This document shows, one piece after another, positions 53,437-61,177 of a stretch of DNA of 64,000 nucleotides. The position numbers were made by a program, and so were the translations under genes. The notes beneath the pieces are model-generated. The model was not told the origin of the DNA and searched no databases. It saw nothing but the letters and a program-made list of their open reading frames with translations. Numbering within the stretch: the first letter of the stretch is position 1; each line of letters begins with the position of its first letter. Source of the DNA: Bin80 sp965219915 (GTDB lineage Bacteria > Bacteroidota > Rhodothermia > Rhodothermales > Bin80); assembly GCA_965219915.1 (NCBI GenBank), contig OZ244794.1, positions 2,480,001 through 2,544,000 on the forward strand, in the 5' to 3' direction.

Positions 53437-54003
53437 TCAGTTGTCGTCTTCGCGGCGCACAAATGGCATACCCAGCTCCTTGAGCAACGCAAACGCTTCC
53501 TCGTCTGAAGGTGCAGTTGTCACGAACGTAAGCCCCAAACCGGATATACGCTCGATCTGATCCACGTTGATCTCGGGGAAGATAATCTGTTCCTTTATAC
53601 CCAGCGAGTAGTTTCCTCGTCCATCAAAGCTTCCGTCAGGTACACCACGAAAATCCCTTACACGCGGAAGCGCAAGTGTGATCAACCGATCAAGAAATTC
53701 CCACATACGATCTCCACGAAGCGTTACGCTGGCCCCAATCGGCATGCCCTCGCGCAGTTTAAAGTTCGAGACACTCTTGCGTGCACGCCGCACAGCTGGC
53801 TGTTGACCGGTAATACGCCGCAACTCATCCACTGCACCATCCAGAAGCTTTTTGTTCTGAGTGGCCTCTCCCACCCCCTTGTTAACGGTGATCTTGACCA
53901 GTCGCGGGACCTGCATACGGTTCCCGTAAGAAAATTTCTTGCTCAACTGATCAATGATTTCAGATTTGTAACGCGCTTTCAGACGCGGCTCGTATTGTGC
54001 CAT
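53437..54003 (-). CDS. rplE: 50S ribosomal protein L5
   Basis: This 188-residue L5 begins QYEPRLKARYKSEIIDQL and carries VPRLVKITVNKGVGEATQN, GMPIGASVTLRGDRMWEFLD and the C-terminal FVTTAPSDEEAFALLKELG. It binds 5S rRNA and the tRNA elbow. It lies 4 bp after rplX. Confidence 0.97.
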   Translation of the reverse strand: MAQYEPRLKARYKSEIIDQLSKKFSYGNRMQVPRLVKITVNKGVGEATQNKKLLDGAVDELRRITGQQPAVRRARKSVSNFKLREGMPIGASVTLRGDRMWEFLDRLITLALPRVRDFRGVPDGSFDGRGNYSLGIKEQIIFPEINVDQIERISGLGLTFVTTAPSDEEAFALLKELGMPFVRREDDN

Positions 54004-54007
54004 TGCT

Positions 54008-54388
54008 CTAACTCAACTCCTCTCCTGTCGTTTTTGCATAACGGACCCATTGCCCTTGGCCGGTGTCAATGTCCTCAATTCGTTTACGCCCAATTCGTGT
54101 AGGATCACCGTTACTGTCAACAGGCTGGACATTGGAGATGTGAATGGACATTTCACGCTGCACGCGACCACCCTGCGGATAAGTCTGATTGGGGCGTGTA
54201 TGACGGATCCGAAGGTTAACTCCTTCCACAATCACCCGCTCTCTTTCAGGAAATACACGAAGTACTTTCCCCACATATCCCCGTCCTCGCGCAGGACTTC
54301 CCTTGGAAGCCGAAATATCCTTCGTAAGCATCACCATGTCACCTTTCTTGACATGGGGTTTTTTTGTTTTTCTTTGCGATCGAGCCAT
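54008..54388 (-). CDS. rplX: 50S ribosomal protein L24
   Basis: This 126-residue L24 has the KOW motif (PHVKKGDMVMLTKDISASKG, GKVLRVFPERERVIVEGVN). It is about 20 residues longer than usual, with a Lys-rich N-terminus and a tail (GQWVRYAKTTGEELS). It helps start 50S assembly. It lies between rplN and rplE. Confidence 0.96.
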   Translation of the reverse strand: MARSQRKTKKPHVKKGDMVMLTKDISASKGSPARGRGYVGKVLRVFPERERVIVEGVNLRIRHTRPNQTYPQGGRVQREMSIHISNVQPVDSNGDPTRIGRKRIEDIDTGQGQWVRYAKTTGEELS

Positions 54389-54402
54389 TATTCTTGGTTC
54401 CT

Positions 54403-54771
54403 CTAAATGACTTCCGGTGCCAAAGAGACAATACGCATGTACTGTTTCTCGCGTAGTTCCCGTGCGACCGGTCCAAAGATTCTGGTACCTCTAGGTTCTC
54501 CTTGGGCATTAAGCAGAACGGCTGCATTCTCATCAAACCGAATGTAGGATCCGTCTGTCCGACGCAGTTCCTTACGGGTACGGACAACAACTGCCCGGGA
54601 GATATCTCCCTTCTTGACGTTTCCGCCAGGGATAGCAGACTTTACGGACACCACAATCCGGTCTCCAACCCGTGCGTAACGCCGGCCACTTCCGCCTAGC
54701 ACGCGAATGCAAAGGACTTCCTTAGCACCACTGTTATCGGCAACGGCCAGTCTGGACTCCTGCTGTATCAT
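54403..54771 (-). CDS. rplN: 50S ribosomal protein L14
   Basis: This 122-residue L14 matches the family almost exactly: MIQQESRLAVADNSGAKEVL, RVGDRIVVSVKSAIPGG, VVRTRKELRRTDGSYIRFDE and a C-terminal VREKQYMRIVSLAPEV-type ending. It lies near the L3/L19 bridge. Confidence 0.97.
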   Translation of the reverse strand: MIQQESRLAVADNSGAKEVLCIRVLGGSGRRYARVGDRIVVSVKSAIPGGNVKKGDISRAVVVRTRKELRRTDGSYIRFDENAAVLLNAQGEPRGTRIFGPVARELREKQYMRIVSLAPEVI

Positions 54772-54780
54772 CGGTTTGAC

Positions 54781-55044
54781 CTATTTCGCACGTTCCACAA
54801 TTTCCAAAAGACGCCATCTTTTATGCTTGCTCAGCGGCCGCACTTCGGCCACTCGAACCATATCTCCTTCTTGTGCCTGTTCTTTCTCATCATGAGCAAA
54901 GAGCGGGCTGGTTTTCTTGATAAACTTGCCATAAATCGGATGCCGAACTTGTCTCTGAATGCCAACCACGATGGTTTTATCCATCTTGTTGCTGACAACG
55001 ATGCCCGTACGTTCCTTACGCGAAGATCTCTTAAGCTCACTCAT
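54781..55044 (-). CDS. rpsQ: 30S ribosomal protein S17
   Basis: This 87-residue OB-fold S17 has RTGIVVSNKMDKTIVVGIQR, RHPIYGKFIKKTSPLFAHDE and RPLSKHKRWRLLEIVE. It binds 16S rRNA early in assembly. Eleven bp separate it from rpmC. Confidence 0.97.
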   Translation of the reverse strand: MSELKRSSRKERTGIVVSNKMDKTIVVGIQRQVRHPIYGKFIKKTSPLFAHDEKEQAQEGDMVRVAEVRPLSKHKRWRLLEIVERAK

Positions 55045-55055
55045 TTTGATTTATA

Positions 55056-55247
55056 CTATCCAAGTTGCTCCTTAAGAATTGTTCTCAGACGCGCAAGAAA
55101 ACGGCGTTTTTCTCTGAGTAGCAAGGGGTTTTCCAATTGGGCAATTGCATGTCTGAATTTCAACTCAGACAGTTGCTCCTCCTCTTCGCGGATACGCTCT
55201 TCCACTTCCTTCGTGCTGAGCACTCTAACTTCCGGGGCTTTCATCAT
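55056..55247 (-). CDS. rpmC: 50S ribosomal protein L29
   Basis: This 63-residue helical hairpin L29 (STKEVEERIREEEEQLSELK, RHAIAQLENPLLLREKRRFL, ARLRTILKEQ) lies at the tunnel exit. The start could be either of two adjacent ATGs. Its start lies 3 bp after the rplP stop. Confidence 0.95.
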   Translation of the reverse strand: MMKAPEVRVLSTKEVEERIREEEEQLSELKFRHAIAQLENPLLLREKRRFLARLRTILKEQLG

Positions 55248-55250
55248 TGG

Positions 55251-55676
55251 CTAATTCTCCACATAGTCAGGCCGCACGACAAATTTTGTCTTGATCGGCA
55301 GTTTTTGTTGTGCCAGACGCATGGCTTCCTTTGCAAGTTCAACGGGTACACCTCCACCGATCTCAAAAAGGATACGGCCCGGATGAACCGGAGCCGCCCA
55401 ATGATCAATGGCACCCTTACCCTTACCCATTCGAACTTCGGCAGGTTTGCTGGTAATCGGCTTATCCGGAAATATTCGGATATACACCTTGCCTATACGC
55501 TTCATTCGCCGCGTCATTGCAATACGGGCGGCCTCTATCTGGCGGCTTGTAATCCGTCCAGGCTCAAGGGCTTTGATCCCGAAATCGCCAAAATCCACCC
55601 GTGCACCGCGGGCGGTGTTTCCTTTAATCCTTCCTTTTTGTTGCTTGCGGTACTTCGTCCGCTTAGGCATCAACAT
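55251..55676 (-). CDS. rplP: 50S ribosomal protein L16
   Basis: This 141-residue L16 begins MLMPKRTKYRKQQKGRIKGN, a canonical start, and carries DFGIKALEPGRITSRQIEAA and GKGKGAIDHWAAPVHPGRIL. It lies near the A site and helps tRNA placement. An ATG at 55670 is the alternative start. Confidence 0.97.
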   Translation of the reverse strand: MLMPKRTKYRKQQKGRIKGNTARGARVDFGDFGIKALEPGRITSRQIEAARIAMTRRMKRIGKVYIRIFPDKPITSKPAEVRMGKGKGAIDHWAAPVHPGRILFEIGGGVPVELAKEAMRLAQQKLPIKTKFVVRPDYVEN

Positions 55677-55703
55677 GATTCCTGTCCCTTTTACCCCTGA
55701 AAA

Positions 55704-56504
55704 TTACCTGCGTCCTCCTCCCCTTCTCTGGACGCCACCTGTACCTCCGCGTCGCCTGCGGCCATCCCGCTTACCTCGGCGCCGATCACGGGCCTTACTC
55801 TCACCGCCACGCCCACCGGCGTGCATCTGCCGTAGCTGCTGACGTTGGGCCTGGACGTTCGGACTTAGGTCAGGGCGTCCGAGTATTTCACCATGATATA
55901 CCCAGACCTTGACCCCTGTCGTCCCATAGATTGTGAATGCCGTCGCTTCCGCGTAATCAATATCGGCCCGTATAGTGTGCAGTGGCACACGCCCCTCTAG
56001 GTATTGTTCGACACGCCCCATCTCTGCACCACCTAGTCTGCCTCCCACCTTTATGCGGATACCCTGCGCGCCCATGCGCATGGCCCCTTGGAGAGCCTGT
56101 TTCATTGCACGCCGAAAAGACACGCGTCCTTCTAGTTGTTGTGCAACATTTTGGGCAACGAGACTGGCGTCCAACTCGGGGCGCTTGATCTCATTGATAT
56201 TAATCTGAATATCCTTGGTAGTGACCCGCTTGAGCTCTTCTCTAAGTTTCTCCACTTCCTGCCCCCCACGCCCGATCACAACTCCGGGCTTACTGGTATG
56301 CAGGGTTAGGATGATTCGCCTTGGCGTACGTTCGATCACGACACGGCTGAGCCCAGCCCGTCTTAACCGCGCCCGCAGGTAACGGCGGATCTCTTCATCT
56401 TCGAAGATCTTGCCAGCAATTTCTTTCTTGGTGGCGTACCAGTTCGAATCCCAACCTCGGATCGTGCCGAGACGAAAACCGACAGGATGTGTTTTCTGAC
56501 CCAT
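55704..56504 (-). CDS. rpsC: 30S ribosomal protein S3 with Arg/Gly-rich tail
   Basis: The core (GQKTHPVGFRLGTIRGWDSN, KH-domain KPGVVIGRGGQEVEKLREEL, GAQGIRIKVGGRLGGAEM) is standard. From about residue 208 the protein has an extra basic tail of Gly and Arg (RDRRRGKRDGRRRRGG-like) to 266 residues; typical S3 is 210-240. It lies at the mRNA entry site. Confidence 0.96.
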   Translation of the reverse strand: MGQKTHPVGFRLGTIRGWDSNWYATKKEIAGKIFEDEEIRRYLRARLRRAGLSRVVIERTPRRIILTLHTSKPGVVIGRGGQEVEKLREELKRVTTKDIQININEIKRPELDASLVAQNVAQQLEGRVSFRRAMKQALQGAMRMGAQGIRIKVGGRLGGAEMGRVEQYLEGRVPLHTIRADIDYAEATAFTIYGTTGVKVWVYHGEILGRPDLSPNVQAQRQQLRQMHAGGRGGESKARDRRRGKRDGRRRRGGTGGVQRRGGGRR

Positions 56505-56529
56505 GTATTCTTCTTAACTTCTCAAGCTG

Positions 56530-56880
56530 CTATTCTTCATTTTCGGCTTCAATGATCACGGTCAGGTGACTCATTCGTTTACGGATAGGATGTGCTTGAC
56601 CGCGTGGAACCGGCCGAATTCGCTTCAGCATCGGCCCTTCGTCAACCCTGATTTCTTTGACGAACAAATCGTTCTCATCAAACCGTTCGTCGGGATTCTT
56701 GTCTATAAGATTGTGTACGGCCGACCTGATCGCAAGTGAAACAGGCCGGGTAACGGCTTGCGGTAGAAAATGCAAAACATTCAACGCTTCGGGCACCGAG
56801 CGGCCCCGAATCACATTGACCACTCTCCGCATCTTTCGCGGCGAGCTCGAAATATACTTACGTATAGCACGTGCCTCCAT
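56530..56880 (-). CDS. rplV: 50S ribosomal protein L22
   Basis: This 116-residue L22 has SSPRKMRRVVNVIRGRSVPE, the extended tunnel loop with GPMLKRIRPVPRGQAHPIRK (the loop tip lies in the exit tunnel) and the ending MSHLTVIIEAENEE. Length is normal. Confidence 0.97.
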   Translation of the reverse strand: MEARAIRKYISSSPRKMRRVVNVIRGRSVPEALNVLHFLPQAVTRPVSLAIRSAVHNLIDKNPDERFDENDLFVKEIRVDEGPMLKRIRPVPRGQAHPIRKRMSHLTVIIEAENEE

Positions 56881-56886
56881 TGCGAT

Positions 56887-57168
56887 TTATCTCCCCCGTA
56901 TGTCTTTTTTTGATCCGGCATGCCCACGAAAGATTCGTGTTGGCGAAAATTCACCTAGCCGATGTCCTACCATGTTTTCGGTTACATAGACCGGAATGAA
57001 CTGGCGTCCATTATGCACGGCAAACGTATGGCCCACAAAGTCCGGGGTAATCATGGACGCACGGCTCCAGGTTCGGATTACCTTTTTCTTGTCTGCCTGA
57101 TTGAGTCGATCCACTTTTTGTTGAAGTTTATAGTGGACAAACGGTCCTTTTTTTAGAGATCTAGCCAT
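56887..57168 (-). CDS. rpsS: 30S ribosomal protein S19
   Basis: This 93-residue S19 has ARSLKKGPFVHYKLQQKVDR, IRTWSRASMITPDFVGHTFA, VHNGRQFIPVYVTENMVGHR and a basic tail (GHAGSKKDIRGR). It lies in the 30S head. It is 2 bp from rplB. Confidence 0.97.
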   Translation of the reverse strand: MARSLKKGPFVHYKLQQKVDRLNQADKKKVIRTWSRASMITPDFVGHTFAVHNGRQFIPVYVTENMVGHRLGEFSPTRIFRGHAGSKKDIRGR

Positions 57169-57170
57169 GA

Positions 57171-58004
57171 TTACCTACGTTTCGTGCCACGCCGGCGTAC
57201 AATGTACTTGTCAGAATCTGCATTTCGCTTTCGCGTTTTGAAGCCCTTCGCCGGCACACCCGAAGGAGAACGAGGATGTCCACCGCTCGCCTTGCCTTCG
57301 CCTCCACCCATAGGATGATCCACAGGGTTCATCGCCACGCCCCGTACCTTGGGGCGCACGCCGAGCCAGCGTCGCCGGCCCGCTTTGCCGAGATCAATGT
57401 TCATATGCTCGGGATTGCTGGTCGTGCCTATCGTTGCCCTGCACTCCGCGAGAATGCGACGAACCTCTCCACTGGGGAGTTTCAGCGTAACATACTTGCC
57501 CTCGCGCGCCGTCAGCTGGGCGAATGTGCCAGCCGAACGGGCAATTTGCGCACCCTTCCCTGGCTTCATTTCGATTGCGTGAACATAGGTACCCAGCGGA
57601 ATACGGCCCATTGGAAGACAATTACCTACCTCCGGGGGCGCGTCCGGTCCGTTCTGTACTGTCTGGTCGACAACGAGCTTGTCCGGCGCTATCACGTAAC
57701 GCTTATCTCCGTCGGCATAAACCAGCAATGCAATCCTGGCAGACCGATTAGGATCATACTGAATACTTGCAACACGCGCAGGCACACCATCCTTGTTGCG
57801 TCGGAAGTCGATCACCCTGTAGCGTCGTTTATGACGCCCTCCCTGATGGCGCACCATAATACGGCCCGTCGAATTACGGCCACCATGGCGCTTAACAGAA
57901 CGGAGCAGCCTCTTTTCGGGCTTACCGGGGGTAATCTGATCGAACGCAGATACCGAACGCTGGCGCTGCCCAGGCGTGACGGGATTGAGTTTACGTATAG
58001 CCAT
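57171..58004 (-). CDS. rplB: 50S ribosomal protein L2
   Basis: This 277-residue L2 has RHQGGRHKRRYRVIDFRRNK, the SH3-like domain, and the conserved C-terminal GVAMNPVDHPMGGGEGKASG. It is important for peptidyl transferase and subunit association. Its start shares a base with the rplW stop. Confidence 0.98.
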   Translation of the reverse strand: MAIRKLNPVTPGQRQRSVSAFDQITPGKPEKRLLRSVKRHGGRNSTGRIMVRHQGGRHKRRYRVIDFRRNKDGVPARVASIQYDPNRSARIALLVYADGDKRYVIAPDKLVVDQTVQNGPDAPPEVGNCLPMGRIPLGTYVHAIEMKPGKGAQIARSAGTFAQLTAREGKYVTLKLPSGEVRRILAECRATIGTTSNPEHMNIDLGKAGRRRWLGVRPKVRGVAMNPVDHPMGGGEGKASGGHPRSPSGVPAKGFKTRKRNADSDKYIVRRRGTKRR

Positions 58005-58303
58005 TAGATACTCTCGAAGAAATCTATCTGCTCGCTTCCTTTAGCCAGCGTAACGATGGCTTTCTTATAACCGGCTGTCCGACCGGATCTTACTCCCTGA
58101 CGTGTGAACTGCCGGCGGCGCTTACCCCGCACCCTCATCGTTCGCACCTCTTTAATCTCAGCCGTCGGGAACCGCTCCTGCACGGCCCGCTTGATCTGGG
58201 TCTTGTTGGCATCCGAATCTACAACAAAAGCATAGTGTCCGTCCTCCATTTGGGCCGAGAGTTTCTCAGTAACCAACGGCCGAATAAGTACTTGGCGACT
58301 CAT
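58004..58303 (-). CDS. rplW: 50S ribosomal protein L23
   Basis: ATG 58303 gives 99 residues; TTG 58312 upstream overlaps the rplD stop. L23 motifs are present: VLIRPLVTEKLSAQMEDGHY, AFVVDSDANKTQIKRAVQER and VRGKRRRQFTRQG. It is the tunnel-exit dock for trigger factor and SRP. Confidence 0.96.
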   Translation of the reverse strand: MSRQVLIRPLVTEKLSAQMEDGHYAFVVDSDANKTQIKRAVQERFPTAEIKEVRTMRVRGKRRRQFTRQGVRSGRTAGYKKAIVTLAKGSEQIDFFESI

Positions 58304-58308
58304 GATGA

Positions 58309-58956
58309 TCAACTGCTTTGGGTTGAGTTGTATGCCCAGAGGCTACTCCAAATCCCCAGAGTGTCTTCCTCACAGACTACCACTCGGGCACGCAGAATAT
58401 CCTCAGCACTCACATTCCGCGCTTCGCGCACAACAACGCGATCCAGATTTTTACTCGAGTAAAAAACTTCCGGGCTATGCAGCGCAGTCACAATCAATAC
58501 CGGCTGCCCCTCCAATCCCAGATTACTGAGCAGATCAGACAGTTCACGCGTGCTGGGTGCCTCGTAATTCAGAGGATCAATCACACGGATCGCCTCTTCC
58601 TGCGCCTTATAGCCAAGTGCTGAGCGCTTAGCTTTGCGACGCACTTTTTTGCTGAGTCGAACGACGTACTGATGGGGACGCGGTCCAAAGGTTCTGCCAC
58701 CGCCTCTGCGCAGTGGAGAAGCAATATTTCCTGCACGTGCCATCCCCGTCCCTTTCTGGCGATAGATTTTTCGGGTTGACCCCTTTACCTCCCCGCGCTC
58801 CTTTGTTTTATGTGTTCCCTGACGGGCGGCCGCCTGTGTGCGACGCACATCCAGCCATAGCACGTGATCATTGGGCTCCACACCAAAGAGTGCCGCGTCC
58901 AGAGCGACCGTACGACCGGCCGGTGATCCATTATGCTGATAAACATCCAGCTCCAT
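58309..58956 (-). CDS. rplD: 50S ribosomal protein L4
   Basis: This 215-residue L4 has RRTQAAARQGTHKTKERGEV, the extended loop GTGMARAGNIASPLRRGGGR TFGP (split here) and the C-terminal globular core. It lines the exit tunnel and is the S10-operon regulator in gamma-proteobacteria; no such leader is visible here because upstream genes continue the operon. Confidence 0.97.
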   Translation of the reverse strand: MELDVYQHNGSPAGRTVALDAALFGVEPNDHVLWLDVRRTQAAARQGTHKTKERGEVKGSTRKIYRQKGTGMARAGNIASPLRRGGGRTFGPRPHQYVVRLSKKVRRKAKRSALGYKAQEEAIRVIDPLNYEAPSTRELSDLLSNLGLEGQPVLIVTALHSPEVFYSSKNLDRVVVREARNVSAEDILRARVVVCEEDTLGIWSSLWAYNSTQSS

Positions 58957-58964
58957 TCTTCCAA

Positions 58965-59594
58965 TCAGCTTTTCTTGAAGAGTTCAACCACACCATTGGT
59001 CGGCCCAGGAACTGCTCCCCGTACGAGTAGCAGGTTATGCTCGGGAATGATGCGGGCTACATCAAGGTTTTTGATCGTCACACGGGCATTTCCCATTCGA
59101 CCTGCCATTCGCATGCCCTTGAAGACCCTTGACGGATCACTGGAAGCTCCAATGGAGCCCGGAGCACGTTCCCGATTATGTTGACCGTGCGTCCGGTCAT
59201 TCACACCGTGGAATCCATGACGCCGAACTACACCTTGGAAACCCTTCCCCTTGCTTACTCCTGCAACATCTATCATTTCGCCCTCCGAGAATACATTTTC
59301 TACACGTACCTCATCGCCAACGTCGGGAGTCTCTCCGTTCCATGCAAATTCCTTAAGAACACGTTGAAGAGGCACACCCGCTGCACGAAAATGGCCTTGC
59401 AGCGCTTTGCTGGTACGACGCTCCTTGCGTGTACCAAACCCGAGTTGTACCGCATCATATCCATCCTGCCCATCATTCTCCTTTATTTGCACGACGCGAT
59501 TTGGGCCCGCCTCAATAACAGTGCAGGGCACATTGTTGCCCGAAGCATCAAAAATATTGGTCATACCGACCTTTCTGCCAATCATTCCACTCAT
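58965..59594 (-). CDS. rplC: 50S ribosomal protein L3
   Basis: This 209-residue L3 has GMIGRKVGMTNIFDASGNNV, the central extension (SKGKGFQGVVRRHGFHGVND, THGQHNRERAPGSIGASSDP) and GRMGNARVTIKNLDVARIIP. It initiates 50S assembly. Length is normal. Confidence 0.98.
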   Translation of the reverse strand: MSGMIGRKVGMTNIFDASGNNVPCTVIEAGPNRVVQIKENDGQDGYDAVQLGFGTRKERRTSKALQGHFRAAGVPLQRVLKEFAWNGETPDVGDEVRVENVFSEGEMIDVAGVSKGKGFQGVVRRHGFHGVNDRTHGQHNRERAPGSIGASSDPSRVFKGMRMAGRMGNARVTIKNLDVARIIPEHNLLLVRGAVPGPTNGVVELFKKS

Positions 59595-59622
59595 TGCTGC
59601 ACTGAAAAAAGTGTTGCTTTGA

Positions 59623-59931
59623 TTACACCTTGATTTCTACGTCAACACCACTGGGTAACTCAAGCTTGAGCAGTGCATCCACTGTCTTCGTGCTGGTCGA
59701 GAGTATATCAATGAGTCGATTGTGACTGCGACTCTCAAATTGCTCTCGACTCTTCTTGTTAACATGTGGACTCCGCAATACCGTATAAACCACCTTCTTG
59801 GTTGGCAGCGGGATTGGCCCGCTTACCACCGCACCGGTGGACTTAACTGTCTTGATAATTTTTTCCGCGCTCCTGTCGATCAGCGAGTGATCGTACGATT
59901 TGAGCTTGATGCGAATTTTCTGCCCTGTCAT
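59623..59931 (-). CDS. rpsJ: 30S ribosomal protein S10
   Basis: This 102-residue S10 (KIRIKLKSYDHSLIDRSAEK, SGPIPLPTKKVVYTVLRSPH, KKSREQFESRSHNRLIDIL) is complete. It also serves as NusE in antitermination. It starts 19 bp after the tuf stop. Confidence 0.98.
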   Translation of the reverse strand: MTGQKIRIKLKSYDHSLIDRSAEKIIKTVKSTGAVVSGPIPLPTKKVVYTVLRSPHVNKKSREQFESRSHNRLIDILSTSTKTVDALLKLELPSGVDVEIKV

Positions 59932-59950
59932 CGGTCTCCACTAGACGTAA

Positions 59951-61141
59951 TTAATCCAGGATTTTGGTAACCACGCCAGCACCGACGGTCCGTCCACCTT
60001 CCCGGATAGCGAACCGGAGTCCCTGCTCCATCGCTACCGGTTGAATCAACTTTACCTTGAACTGTGTGTTGTCGCCCGGCATCACCATCTCCGTGTCTGC
60101 CGGCAATTCTATGTCTCCCGTTACATCCGTCGTCCGGAAATAAAACTGCGGTCGATAACCACGGAAAAACGGCGTGTGGCGACCTCCTTCATCCTTGCTC
60201 AATACGTACACCTCACACGTGAATTCCCGGTGCGGATTGATCGAACCCGGATGAACAATCACTTGACCCCGCTCGACCCCGTCCTTCGAAACGCCCCGAA
60301 GCAATAATCCTACGTTATCACCCGCCTGACCCTCATCCAAAATCTTCCTGAACATCTCCACGCCTGTCACCGTGGTCGTCGTCTCCTCCGGGCGAATACC
60401 CACGATCTCCACCTTCTCTCCCGTGCGTACAATACCGCGCTCAACGCGCCCCGTCGCAACCGTTCCGCGTCCCGTGATCGAAAATACATCCTCCACCGGC
60501 ATCAAAAACGGCTGCTCCGTGTCTCGCTTCGGCGTCGGAACATAACCATCCACCGCCTCCATCAACTCTATCACCCCGGATTCCCATTCCGGCTCTCCAT
60601 TCAACGCGCCCAGTGCCGAGCCGTGAATCACCGGTATGTCATCCCCCGGAAATTCATACGCATCCAGCAACTCGCGAATCTCCATTTCCACCAACTCCAA
60701 TAACTCCTCGTCATCCACCAAGTCTACCTTGTTCATGAACACCACGATGTAGGGCACTCCAACCTGACGAGCCAACAAAATGTGCTCGCGCGTCTGAGGC
60801 ATCGGTCCATCCGATGCATCCACCACCAGGATCGCGCCATCCATCTGCGCCGCACCCGTAACCATGTTCTTGACATAATCCGCATGACCCGGACAGTCCA
60901 CATGTGCATAGTGCCGCTCACCCGTCTCATACTCCACATGCGCCGTCGCAATTGTGATCCCACGCTCACGCTCCTCAGGCGCGTTGTCGATCGAGTCAAA
61001 TGACCGGATCTCCGTACCACCATATCGATCATTCAACACGCGCGTGATCGCCGCCGTCAACGTCGTCTTACCATGGTCCACGTGACCGATCGTTCCCACA
61101 TTCACATGCGGCTTCGTACGCTGAAATACTTCCTTTGCCAT
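59951..61141 (-). CDS. tuf: Translation elongation factor Tu
   Basis: This 396-residue EF-Tu has all GTPase motifs: GHVDHGKT (19-26), RGITI, DCPGH, NKVD and SAL. Domains II and III follow (VEDVFSITGRGTVATGRVER, FRTTDVTGDIELPADTEMVM). It delivers aminoacyl-tRNA. The codons look more strongly C-ending than those of its neighbours, as is common for very highly expressed genes. It lies 36 bp after fusA. Confidence 0.98.
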   Translation of the reverse strand: MAKEVFQRTKPHVNVGTIGHVDHGKTTLTAAITRVLNDRYGGTEIRSFDSIDNAPEERERGITIATAHVEYETGERHYAHVDCPGHADYVKNMVTGAAQMDGAILVVDASDGPMPQTREHILLARQVGVPYIVVFMNKVDLVDDEELLELVEMEIRELLDAYEFPGDDIPVIHGSALGALNGEPEWESGVIELMEAVDGYVPTPKRDTEQPFLMPVEDVFSITGRGTVATGRVERGIVRTGEKVEIVGIRPEETTTTVTGVEMFRKILDEGQAGDNVGLLLRGVSKDGVERGQVIVHPGSINPHREFTCEVYVLSKDEGGRHTPFFRGYRPQFYFRTTDVTGDIELPADTEMVMPGDNTQFKVKLIQPVAMEQGLRFAIREGGRTVGAGVVTKILD

Positions 61142-61177
61142 TGATTTGCCTAACTAAAAACTGGTTGGTTAATTTTG

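Noticed and set aside
55408..55842. Antisense frames over ribosomal genes
   Set aside because: They are shadows of conserved ribosomal proteins and have no independent support.
56430..56470. tRNA T-arm-like TTCGAATCC
   Set aside because: It lies inside rpsC codons and no cloverleaf surrounds it.
59951..61141. Horizontal transfer of tuf from its distinct codon use
   Set aside because: Strong codon bias is expected for one of the most highly expressed genes, and its protein and position fit the cluster.
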